Positions 36,696 through 49,008 of a stretch of DNA of 64,000 bases are shown here, in pieces. Source of the DNA: JANJTY01 sp038257155 (GTDB lineage Bacteria > Pseudomonadota > Gammaproteobacteria > Xanthomonadales > Xanthomonadaceae); the NCBI GenBank assembly GCA_038257155.1, contig JBBSJP010000005.1, positions 62,001-126,000 of the forward strand, given 5' to 3'. The notes under the pieces were generated by a model. It saw only the letters and a list, made by a program, of their open reading frames with translations, had not been told where the DNA came from and did no database searches. Made by a program: the position numbers and the translations under genes. Numbering within the stretch: position 1 is the first letter of the stretch; each line of letters opens with the position of its first letter.

Positions 36696-37763
36696 TCACG
36701 CACTTGCCACCGTTGGTCCAGCCTGAACTGCAGCCACCAGCAGCTCGCGCACGGCTTGCACGATGACTTGGATCGCCGAGGGCGGGAATGGCGATACGCT
36801 GCTGGCATTGATTTCGCACAGCACGTAACGCTCGCGGCGAGGTGCGCCAAGCGACTCGCCGAGCAGGAAATCTGCGTCCCAGAGTACCGGCAAGGCCTGG
36901 CGCGCGAGGCGCGTGCAATCGCACAGTTGGTTCACCCAGGACTGTTCGAGTTGCTCGCGCAAGTCCTGGAAACGGGGATCATCGGGACCGCTGTACAGTC
37001 GCGGACCGGGCGGCGGCGCTGTGGCGGCGTCCGCAGCGGGATACAGCGCGTTGACCGCCTGGTGGCCAAAACCGGCGACGCGGTCGCGCACCAGGTAGGC
37101 GCGGGTCATGCCTTCGGCCAGGCGTGGCTGCCAGGTCTGGTCGATCATGTGGCCACCGTCTTCGAAGTACGGCGCCAGGCGTTGCAGCAGCAAGTCGAGA
37201 TCAACCGTCTCCTCGACTGCGCCGCGCTGGGCGTGGCGCAGCAGGAACTGTCCGTCGGCTATCGATTCGATGCGCCACACGCCGATACCGCTGTGGCCAC
37301 GCTGCTGCTTCAGCACGCGAGGGCCGGTGGCCAGGCGGGCAAGGACTGCCTGACGCAGGTCTTCCGGGCTATCGACGCGCCACGCATCGCTGCCGAATGG
37401 CAGCTCGCGTACCGCCAGCAACACGTCCTTGGTGCCAAGTCGGAGGATGGTGTCCGGATGTGTGCTGACGAACACGCCCTGCGCGGCAACTTCGCGCAAC
37501 ATGGCGTCGAGCCGCTGGCGCGTGCGGCCGTCTTCGATGGGGTTGTGCCAGACCAGCACGCCGCGCGTTTGCAGCAATTGTGAATGCACTTCGTCGGCGA
37601 ACGCATCGTGGTAGATAGCCGGTTCGGCTGCGACGCCAGCAGCAGCTAGCGCCGCAAACAGCTCGGCGAAGCGGCTTTCCGCCGGATCCGAGCGATCGCG
37701 CATGGCGCGATCGCCTGGATACAGGATGGCCACTCGCTGCGGCGAATCGACATGCACGAGCAT
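36696..37763 (-). CDS. Cj0069 family protein, ATP-grasp-like
   Basis: 355 residues: RVAILYPGDRAMRDRSDPAE, LVWHNPIEDGRTRQRLDAML, STHPDTILRLGTKDVLLAVR, VLKQQRGHSGIGVWRIES and the acidic end VLCEINASSVSPFPPSA. The layout (Lys/Gly-rich nucleotide loop, Glu-x-Asn near the end) suggests an ATP-grasp ligase-like fold; members are known as Cj0069 proteins with no proven activity. It is last in a minus-strand run with the small secreted protein, anchor protein and HupE genes, with which it often seems to travel; function unknown. Confidence 0.75.
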   Translation of the reverse strand: MLVHVDSPQRVAILYPGDRAMRDRSDPAESRFAELFAALAAAGVAAEPAIYHDAFADEVHSQLLQTRGVLVWHNPIEDGRTRQRLDAMLREVAAQGVFVSTHPDTILRLGTKDVLLAVRELPFGSDAWRVDSPEDLRQAVLARLATGPRVLKQQRGHSGIGVWRIESIADGQFLLRHAQRGAVEETVDLDLLLQRLAPYFEDGGHMIDQTWQPRLAEGMTRAYLVRDRVAGFGHQAVNALYPAADAATAPPPGPRLYSGPDDPRFQDLREQLEQSWVNQLCDCTRLARQALPVLWDADFLLGESLGAPRRERYVLCEINASSVSPFPPSAIQVIVQAVRELLVAAVQAGPTVASA

Positions 37764-37787
37764 AGTCGTCTCCTGCGCGTTGGCAGG

Positions 37788-38039
37788 TCATTCGTCCTTG
37801 TCTGCCGCTTCTGCGCGCTCGTCCTTCTTGGCTGACCTCGCTTCGGCTTCGCATTTCGTCGTCAGCGCCTTTTCGGCCAGTTCGGCGGCGAAGCGCTTGG
37901 TGTCGGCCAGTTCGGCGCAGGTGGTGGGTTTGACCTTCGGCGCCGGCAGCTCATGCAGCGATGGATCGTGCGCGTTGGCGCCAGCGGCGAACAGCGATGC
38001 AGAAAACAGCGTGGTAAGGCAGAGGAAACGCAATTTCAC
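37788..38039 (-). CDS. Small secreted hypothetical protein
   Basis: 83 residues from a GTG at 38039 with AAGGAGC upstream. The signal peptide KLRFLCLTTLFSASLFAAGA is followed by a probable cut after NA, leaving a 60-residue mature protein with two Cys (TTCAEL and TTKCEAEA), probably disulfide-linked, and a charged Lys/Glu/Asp tail. I recognise no family. Its place among the HupE, anchor and Cj0069 genes suggests a periplasmic role in metal handling, by association only. Confidence 0.65.
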   Translation of the reverse strand: MKLRFLCLTTLFSASLFAAGANAHDPSLHELPAPKVKPTTCAELADTKRFAAELAEKALTTKCEAEARSAKKDERAEAADKDE

Positions 38040-38103
38040 CGTGTTGCTCCTTGGAGAGTGCGGCAATTCCTTGCCGCGGAATAACTGCTGATGGATCGGG
38101 ATG

Positions 38104-38778
38104 TCAGGGTCGGTACAACGCCGGCTGGAAGCCGCTGACCACGATGTCGACGGTGACCGGTTCGGTACCGCGATTCTGCCAGTACCAGCCGTGGGTGCCG
38201 TCGAATGACGCAACGAACGTGCCTGCGGCTTCACGCTGCGCGGATTCGACAGCGTAGCTGGTCCAGGTGCCTTTCGCGTCCGGAGCCTCGCCATGCATGT
38301 CCACGGCGACGTCCGCGCTGGCAGTCCAGCGGAACACCAGGCCGTCGCCGGCCTTGAGTGTGGCCTTCACCTCGGCGCCCTTGCCGGGTTCGAGCGTCAC
38401 CGAGAATGTATCGCTACGCAGCTCACCGATGCTCTTCGAGTACGCCACTGTGTCGAACGTCTGTCCAGTGTTGGCACCGAAGGCCGCTGCCGCCTTTGCC
38501 GCCAGCGTGCCGTCGGGGTCGTTGCCCGGCGTCGCAGCCGCAGCCGCCGGTGTGGCAGTTGCTGGACTTGCCGCAACGGATTCTTCAGGCGTTGGAGCAG
38601 CAGCCGGTGTGTGCAGCGCATCCAGGCCCAGGCGAGCACCGATACCGGTGGGATCGATGCCGTACTCGGCCGGCAGCACCGTGGTGACCAGAATCACGGC
38701 GGCAACCAGCATGGAGAGCACGGTGGCCCTGACCAGTCGGGCAGTGCTTGGCAAAACAGGCGAATTGACTTGGGACAT
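38104..38778 (-). CDS. Single-pass transmembrane anchor protein
   Basis: 224 residues from the ATG at 38778 (TGAGG upstream), 11 bp after the HupE stop. One transmembrane helix (about 16-38, ATVLSMLVAAVILVTTVLPA), an Ala/Pro-rich linker (about 55-90), then a beta-rich periplasmic domain with FSVTLEPGKGAEVKATLKAG, HGEAPDAKGTWTSY and DGTHGWYWQNRG. This matches proteins annotated as 'transmembrane anchor' that sit beside HupE/UreJ genes in proteobacterial metal-efflux loci. Function unknown. Confidence 0.75.
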   Translation of the reverse strand: MSQVNSPVLPSTARLVRATVLSMLVAAVILVTTVLPAEYGIDPTGIGARLGLDALHTPAAAPTPEESVAASPATATPAAAAATPGNDPDGTLAAKAAAAFGANTGQTFDTVAYSKSIGELRSDTFSVTLEPGKGAEVKATLKAGDGLVFRWTASADVAVDMHGEAPDAKGTWTSYAVESAQREAAGTFVASFDGTHGWYWQNRGTEPVTVDIVVSGFQPALYRP

Positions 38779-38789
38779 GGGAGACCTCA

Positions 38790-39500
38790 TCAGGAAACGA
38801 CATAGCCGGTGAGCTGGTAACCGATCAGCACGAAGCCGGCGATCATCAGTACGGTATTGGCGGCGAAAGCCTGGCGGGTGAAGGCGGCGCTGCGGCGCCA
38901 GAAGCCCATCACGATCAAGATGCCTGCCAGTGCCAGCAGCTGGCCGATTTCGACGCCCAGGTTGAAGGCCAGCATGTTGCCGATCAGTCCCTCGGGCGAC
39001 AGCTCGAAATCCTGCAGCTTGGTGGCCAGGCCAAAGCCATGGAAGAAGCCGAAGATCAGCACTGCCGCCTTGGTATTGGGCTGGAAACCGAACACCCGCC
39101 GGAAACCACCGAGGTTGTCGAAGGCCTTGTAGACCACCGAAAAGCCGATGATTGCATCGACCAGGAACGGATTGACGTGGGTGCCGCTGAGCACGCCATA
39201 GAGCAGTGTGACGCTGTGCCCCACGGCAAACAGGGTGACGTAGATGCCGACTTCCTTGAGTCGGTAAAGGAAGAACACCACACCAGCCAGGAAAAGCAGA
39301 TGGTCGTAGCCGGTGACCATGTGCTTGGCACCCAGGTAGGTATACACCAGCAGCTGCAGACCGGTGCTTTGCTCGAGAAAGCCCTTGTCGTCCTCGGCCA
39401 CGCCGTGTGCCCATGCCAGCGCAGGCAGCAGCATGACGCACGCCAAACCGAACCACCATCGGAATCGCGTAGAAGAAAACAGCCGTGTCGCTAACGTCAT
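38790..39500 (-). CDS. HupE/UreJ family membrane protein
   Basis: 236 residues: a signal-like N-terminus ending LPALAWAHG, then six to seven transmembrane helices with GAKHMVTGYDHLLFLAGVVF, FAVGHSVTLLYGVL and FGFFHGFGLATKLQD. The His/Asp residues in HMVTGYDHLLF and GHS are the metal-binding type positions of HupE/UreJ nickel/cobalt permeases. This longer HupE/UreJ_2 branch may import or export divalent metal; the nearby czcCBA operon supports a metal role. Ni-enzyme genes are not visible nearby. Confidence 0.85.
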   Translation of the reverse strand: MTLATRLFSSTRFRWWFGLACVMLLPALAWAHGVAEDDKGFLEQSTGLQLLVYTYLGAKHMVTGYDHLLFLAGVVFFLYRLKEVGIYVTLFAVGHSVTLLYGVLSGTHVNPFLVDAIIGFSVVYKAFDNLGGFRRVFGFQPNTKAAVLIFGFFHGFGLATKLQDFELSPEGLIGNMLAFNLGVEIGQLLALAGILIVMGFWRRSAAFTRQAFAANTVLMIAGFVLIGYQLTGYVVS

Positions 39501-39531
39501 CGATGACTCCCGGGAAACGAAACAGTGGGCC

Positions 39532-40872
39532 TCAGCGCGCTGGCCAGCGCGTATGCAATTCGTCGATCACGACCGCGTGGGCGTGACCGGTGACGGGATC
39601 GCCTGGAAATTCTCGCCAATGCGGATGGCCGTTCGGCAGGTCGGCGTGTGTGTGGGCCAGTACAGCGTCGTCAACCGCGGGCCAGACAATCCACGCAATC
39701 ATGACTCCACCCGCTGCAAGCAAGGCCATCGCCGCCAGCGCCACGTCCATGCCGGCGCTGGCGCCCAGCGCGCCGACCAGCGGATAGGCGATCAGCCAGC
39801 AGGCGTGCGATAGCGAAAACTGGGCGGCGAACAGCGCGGGAAGATCGGCGGCATGCGCTGACCGGCGCAGCAGCCGGCCACCCGGCGTCACCACCGCCGA
39901 ATAGGTCGCGCCGACCAGGAACCATCCGATCAACAGTACGGGCCAATGAAGCGCCGGCAGCAGGCGCCAGGCCAACGCCAGAGCGGCGAGCATGACGGTC
40001 ATGGCGAGCGCTGCAGCGAGCATGGTGGCGCGGTCGCTGTGGCGGTCCAGCCAGCGCGGCAGCGCCAGTGCGGTCAGCATCGAGCCGGCGCCGAAGGCTG
40101 CCAATGCGATGGCCACGGCACTCTCCGGTCGCGCCAGTCCGTCGCGCACGATCACCACGGTGTTGACGATCACCATCGCGCTGCCGGCGGCGGCAGCCAT
40201 GGTCAGTGCCAGCAAGCCGCGCAGGCGCGGCGTGGCGAGGTACAGCCGGGTACCGCGTGTCAGTTTTCGCCATGGGCCGTCATGAGAAGGCGGCGCGGCG
40301 GTCACTGGCAGCCGGCCCACCGAAAGCACCAGCAGGGCCGAACCGAAAAAACCAGCGGCGGTACCGAAGAAAAGGCCCTGATAGCTGATCACGAGCAGCA
40401 GCAGGGCAGCCAAGGCTGGACTGAGCAGGCTTTCCAGGTCATAGGCCAGCCGCGACAACGAAAGCGCCCGGGTGTAGTCGGCTTCGTCCGGCAGCACCTC
40501 CGGAATGGTCGCCTGGAACAGCGGGGTAAATCCCGCCGAGGCCGCCTGCAGCAGGAAGATCAGCGCATAGATCTGCCAGATCTGGTCGACCCAGGGCAGC
40601 ACCAGCACCACGCCCAGTCGTATGCCATCCAGCACCACCAGTACCGTGCGGCGCGGAAAGCGCACGGCCCAGGCCGCGGCGATGGGCGCCACCGTTACAT
40701 AGGCGATCATCTTGATCGCCAGGGCAGTGCCCAGCACCCGGCCGGCGTCGCTGCCGGCCAGATCGAAGGCCAGCAATCCCAGCGCAACCGTCGCCAGGCC
40801 GGTGCCGGCCAGCGCGACAATCTGCGCCAGGAACAGGTGGCGATAACTGCGGTTGCGAAGGATGCCCAGCAT
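39532..40872 (-). CDS. MFS transporter of the metal-efflux operon
   Basis: 446 residues from the ATG at 40872, 8 bp after the CzcA stop. Twelve hydrophobic segments; the first contain SYRHLFLAQIVALAGTGLAT and PIAAAWAVRFPRRTVLVVLD (MFS loop 2-3 motif). The cytoplasmic C-terminus is His-rich: LAHTHADLPNGHPHW and GHAHAVVIDELHTRW. This branch of MFS proteins is a usual companion of CzcA-type pumps and is thought to export divalent metal from the cytoplasm to the periplasm; the His-rich tail would bind the metal. Substrate unproven. Confidence 0.85.
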   Translation of the reverse strand: MLGILRNRSYRHLFLAQIVALAGTGLATVALGLLAFDLAGSDAGRVLGTALAIKMIAYVTVAPIAAAWAVRFPRRTVLVVLDGIRLGVVLVLPWVDQIWQIYALIFLLQAASAGFTPLFQATIPEVLPDEADYTRALSLSRLAYDLESLLSPALAALLLLVISYQGLFFGTAAGFFGSALLVLSVGRLPVTAAPPSHDGPWRKLTRGTRLYLATPRLRGLLALTMAAAAGSAMVIVNTVVIVRDGLARPESAVAIALAAFGAGSMLTALALPRWLDRHSDRATMLAAALAMTVMLAALALAWRLLPALHWPVLLIGWFLVGATYSAVVTPGGRLLRRSAHAADLPALFAAQFSLSHACWLIAYPLVGALGASAGMDVALAAMALLAAGGVMIAWIVWPAVDDAVLAHTHADLPNGHPHWREFPGDPVTGHAHAVVIDELHTRWPAR

Positions 40873-40880
40873 CGCCAATC

Positions 40881-45269
<4,389 letters not shown>

Positions 45270-45273
<4 letters not shown>

Positions 45274-46520
45274 GGCGTGATGGCTCCGGAAGCGGCGGTA
45301 AGGCGATCGATGTCAACCAGCAGGGCGTGATAGCGCGCGGCCGCTTCGACGCGTGCATTGCGCAGCTGCGCCAGTTGCTGCTGGGACTGGATCAGGACGA
45401 AGAGGCTGAAGCGGCCCAGTTCAAAGCCCCGCAGGTTCAGTGCCAGCGCCTGCTCGGCCTGCGGGATCAGGTTTTCCTGGTGGGTTTCGACAACGTGGCG
45501 GGCGTGCTGCAGCTCCTGGTAGAGCGCGAACAAGCGGCGGTAGGTGTCGTGGCCGGCGGCTTCGCGCCGGGCCTGCGCCGCGTCGAGCTGCGCCTGCAGC
45601 TGCGCCTCGGCCAGCGCCGAGCGCGGCGCGCTGCCCAGCGGCACGGCAACGCTGAAGACGAGGGCCTGGGTATCGAGCGCTTCAACGCGCCGCACACCCA
45701 GCGAAAGCGACACATCGGGCTTGGCGGCGTTCGCGGCCGCGCGCTGGCGGGCTTCGAGCGCTGCCATGTCGAACCCGAAGGCCTGCTGGTCGGCATTCTG
45801 CGGCAGCTGCTCGGCCAGCGTGTCGAGCGGGGCAACCGTGGGCAAGGTTTCGAGGTCGCCCGTGACGCTGGCGAAATCGGGTTCCTGTTGCCCCCACAGG
45901 GCGGACAGCGCCAGGCGCGCGGTGAGCAGTTCGTGTTCGGTGTCCTCCAGCGCCAGTCTGGCCTGGCCCAGCACGATGCCTGCCTGCAGCTTTTCCGCGT
46001 CCGGACTGCGGCCGGCTGCAACCCAGCGACTCACCTGCTCAAGTGTTTTCTCCGCGCGCTCGACCCCATCACCGGCAATCGCCACGCGCGCCTGGTCGGC
46101 CAGTACATCGACAAAGCGGCGCGCGGTCTCGGCGGCGACCTCGATTCGCGCAAGCCCCACGGCATGCAGCTGACGAGCCACATCGGCCTGACCCACGGCG
46201 ATGCGCGCCTCGCGTTTGCCACCCCGTTCAATAATGCGGCCCAGTCGCAGGGTGGTCTCGGCGCTGCGAATGCCGCTCAGTTCACCATTGCCGGCGATGT
46301 TTTCCAGTTCGCCGCCCAGCGTCAGCGGCGGCGGCAGGGCGGCCAGTTCGGCAGCCCACTCGGCGGCAGTGACCTCGGCGCCCTGCGCGCGCAGGCCGGG
46401 ATGGCCGGCCAGGGCCCGCTCAACGGCTTCTTCGATTCCCAGTTCGCGGGCTGTGGCCCACGCTGGGCACAAGGCCAACATCCCGGCCATGGCCAGGGCA
46501 AAACGGCAATACCGACGCAC
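45270..46520 (-). CDS. czcC: TolC-family outer-membrane channel, CzcC type
   Basis: 416 residues with a signal peptide ending AWATA. Two outer-membrane efflux repeats with long amphipathic helices: LGIEEAVERALAGHPGLRAQ at the start and LALNLRGFELGRFSLFVLIQ-SQQQLAQL near the end. It is the channel of the CzcCBA tripartite pump. It is first of the three in the operon, overlapping czcB, and preceded by the small His-rich CzcI-like gene. Confidence 0.92.
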
Positions 46521-46586
46521 ACGTCACCTCCATCGCAATCAAAACGCAGGAACCCACCGCCCAGGCGGCAGGCTGAATCGGCGCGT

Positions 46587-47012
46587 TCAGGCGATGGGTG
46601 GGCGGTGTGGGGGTGTTCGGGAACTCAGCCGCGGCCCGGTTGATGGCAATCGCGGATGCCATGCCATTGGCGGCAGGCTGGCCATGATCGGTGCGACGGG
46701 GTCTGCGAGCGCCGGGGTGACGCTGACCGCTTCATGGAAGTGGGGGCTTGCCGGATCCTCATCGCCCGGCATCGGCGACAGTTCGTCTCCCGCTGCAGTG
46801 AACTCGTGGGCATGGCTGTGCTCGTGGACATGGCCATGGCCGGGCTCGGCATCGCCGTGGGCATGCACGACACCCGTCGGCACGCCGGACAGCAGCAGAC
46901 CCAGCACCAGCAGGCACAGCAGCGCACGCAAGCTGGCTGGGCGACGCGCGATGCCGTTTCGGAGTTGGGCGACGAGGGAAATCACCGCCCAAGCATGAAG
47001 GAGGCCAAGCAT
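46587..47012 (-). CDS. Small His-rich CzcI-like periplasmic protein
   Basis: 141 residues from the ATG at 47012. One hydrophobic segment (about 25-45) acts as signal or anchor, followed by a His-rich stretch, VVHAHGDAEPGHGHVHEHSH, able to bind several metal ions, and a Pro-rich tail. It directly precedes czcCBA, the position and size of CzcI/CnrX-type accessory proteins that sense or modulate metal efflux. Identity is inferred from layout; the sequence outside the His block is not diagnostic. An upstream Met at 47039 is an alternative start. Confidence 0.65.
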   Translation of the reverse strand: MLGLLHAWAVISLVAQLRNGIARRPASLRALLCLLVLGLLLSGVPTGVVHAHGDAEPGHGHVHEHSHAHEFTAAGDELSPMPGDEDPASPHFHEAVSVTPALADPVAPIMASLPPMAWHPRLPSTGPRLSSRTPPHRPPIA

Positions 47013-47090
47013 GGGCACAAGCCGCAACGGCGATCCCACGCCGTGCTCGGCGCCATCCCCAGCGGGCGGCAGCCGCGGCGGGAAGGCGTT

Positions 47091-47762
47091 TCAGCCCCCG
47101 GCCTTCGGTGCTTGCGAACGCAGCACCAGGAAGACGCCAACACCTGCGGCAAACACTAGCCCCGCGTCCTGGGGCACGCCAAGCAGGAATGCAGCCTGCG
47201 CGCCGACAGTGCACCACAGCACCGGCACGATCAGCGGCCCGCGAGGATAGGGTGGCACCAGGAAAGCCAGCATGCCGATCGTGAACAGGGTCGTCGGGCA
47301 GGGCAGGCCGAACGTGGGGAACGCTGGATAGCGATGCCCCGCCAGCAGCGACCAGGCCGGGTAGACCAGCAGGCTGAACAGGATCAGCAGCAGACCGATC
47401 CATCCGCGCCCCTGCAAGGAAAAGTGAAAGCGCAGCTGGCGCCGGATCACGCCATGCCAGATGAAAGCGAAGCCTCCGGCAACCGATACGGCGGAAAACA
47501 AGTAGGCCAGCGGATTGATCACCGCGAAGAACAGCAGGTGATAGGCCAGCCCCATCCACAGCCAGAACAGGCCCAGGATCGCGGCGATGGCCACGCTGGA
47601 CCATCGATTGGGACGCGCCGCCAGCCACAGGGCGAGCAGCGCCAATGCGGTAAGCAGGATCTGTGCTGGCCACACCGCATCGTTGTAACTGCGGAAGACG
47701 CCGAAGAACTGATCGATGGTGAAGGGAAGCATGCTTGCGTCCAGGCCCGTGTGCAGCCGCAT
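47091..47762 (-). CDS. DUF6064 family membrane protein
   Basis: 223 residues from the ATG at 47762, with about seven transmembrane helices. MLPFTIDQFFGVFRSYNDAV at the start, LGLFWLWMGLAYHLLFFAVI and LPCPTTLFTIGMLAFLV are characteristic of this family, often encoded by metal-resistance or mercury-type elements. Function is not known. The gene lies 78 bp upstream of the CzcI-like gene and is likely part of the same transcript. Confidence 0.8.
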   Translation of the reverse strand: MRLHTGLDASMLPFTIDQFFGVFRSYNDAVWPAQILLTALALLALWLAARPNRWSSVAIAAILGLFWLWMGLAYHLLFFAVINPLAYLFSAVSVAGGFAFIWHGVIRRQLRFHFSLQGRGWIGLLLILFSLLVYPAWSLLAGHRYPAFPTFGLPCPTTLFTIGMLAFLVPPYPRGPLIVPVLWCTVGAQAAFLLGVPQDAGLVFAAGVGVFLVLRSQAPKAGG

Positions 47763-48004
47763 GGCGGAGACCACTCAACGCTATCAGTGGCCGCCAGCTG
47801 CGTCGATCGCTGGCTTCTGTGTTGTCCCTGGCGGCGCGTGTCGTGTCTGTCGCCTGGGCGGCGATGCTCACCCGGGCGCACGGATCAGCGCGCCGAAAGG
47901 CGTTGTCGTGGGGTCGAGGGCGCGGCAGAAGCTGCGACTGACGAACACCGGCGAGCGCGCCTGCGCTTTCTCTTCTCACATTGGAAGAAGCTGGCGCGCA
48001 GCGC

Positions 48005-48190
48005 CTATTGCCTGATGCCGCTGTGGGCCGATATCGAACCCATGCGGCAGACTCGCATGCACACCGCTTTCCTTTTTCCTTGCATTTGCCGAGCGTATCG
48101 GGCTGGTGGCAGCCTGGAACAAGTATGGCTGGCCGGACCTGCTGCCGGCGCCATCCGGGTTCAGCCCCGGCAACCTGGGCGTCGTTTGAC
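48005..48190 (+). pseudogene. Decayed C-terminal fragment of a winged-helix/TPR (CadC-like) regulator
   Basis: In two successive frames the plus strand reads LMPLWADIEPMRQT and then FAERIGLVAAWNKYGWPDLL before a stop. This resembles the C-terminus of large TPR-containing winged-helix proteins (pattern: PLW..I..dprF..l..ri.GLv.yW...g.PD). A frame change and extra bases separate the two parts and nothing of the rest of such a protein is seen upstream. I read it as a relic; it could also be chance resemblance of a short segment. Confidence 0.35.
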
Positions 48191-48265
48191 GCATATATGA
48201 CGAAGTATTGACGCTTCAGGCATAGCCGTCTGACCGCGTTACGCGGATGCTCTCTTCAGTGCAGA

Positions 48266-48853
48266 ATGCGACAGCGCCGGACTATCGAGTCCGGCCCGGC
48301 GAATGGAGCGACCAGTGAGCGATCACGCAAGCTTAGACGTGGGACTCCGCCGCCCGTCATCCGTGGGTTCGATGCGTGGCAGCATTGCAGACAGCATGCG
48401 CGGATCCGCGAGCCAGTTGCTCTCCGGTGCGTCCTGCTCTACCCGCGTGGAAAGGCCCCGGATGACCAAGGCAGGACGCGCGACGTACGGCCGCTCACCA
48501 CGTCTGAAGTCGCTGCCAACGTCACGATGCTGTGGCTGGCGGGTGAATGCCGTGCTGCCAGCGAGAAGTACTGGGACGACGAGGTGGTATGCATTGAGCC
48601 ACGCGCACCGGGCGAAGGCAGCGAAGCCGTGTACCGCGGCATCGAGGCAGCGCGCGCCAAAAGCCTGCACTGGTTCAGCACCCAAGGCATCGAGGACCTG
48701 AACCTGGATGGGCCCTTCGTCACGGGCGATCCCTTCGCGCTGTTCGCCGACATGTTGATTGTTCACGCCGGGGTGCGCACGCCACACAGCCAGATTGTCG
48801 TCTTTTCAGTGCGCGACGGCATGATCATCGAAGAACGTCATTTTCACGAATGA
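48266..48853 (+). CDS. NTF2-like / SnoaL-like protein (start uncertain)
   Basis: The conserved part begins near 48500 (TSEVAANVTMLWLAGECRAA and SEKYWDDEVVCIEP) and ends IVVFSVRDGMIIEERHFHE. This is the alpha+beta barrel of SnoaL/NTF2-like proteins, about 110-120 residues. No ATG, GTG or TTG lies at the expected place just before it; the first ATG in frame is far upstream at 48266, preceded by non-conserved Arg-rich sequence, and the next is internal (48530). Either the start is non-standard or a frameshift hit the 5' end. Function unknown. Confidence 0.6.
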   Translation: MRQRRTIESGPANGATSERSRKLRRGTPPPVIRGFDAWQHCRQHARIREPVALRCVLLYPRGKAPDDQGRTRDVRPLTTSEVAANVTMLWLAGECRAASEKYWDDEVVCIEPRAPGEGSEAVYRGIEAARAKSLHWFSTQGIEDLNLDGPFVTGDPFALFADMLIVHAGVRTPHSQIVVFSVRDGMIIEERHFHE

Positions 48854-49008
48854 AGCAAGCGCGCCGAGGGGGCGCGTCGGTTTGAAAGCGGCTCACGCCA
48901 TACCAACCACAGGGGGAATCACATGCAGCGAAACCGAATGAACACGTAGCCCGCGGGGTTTGCTCACGAGCCAAGCCACCATCCAATCACGATTCACAAG
49001 AGGTCGCC

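Noticed and set aside
38104..39459. 451-codon frame covering HupE and the anchor protein
   Set aside because: The upstream half is a shadow of HupE; the anchor protein starts at 38778 with its own ribosome-binding site.
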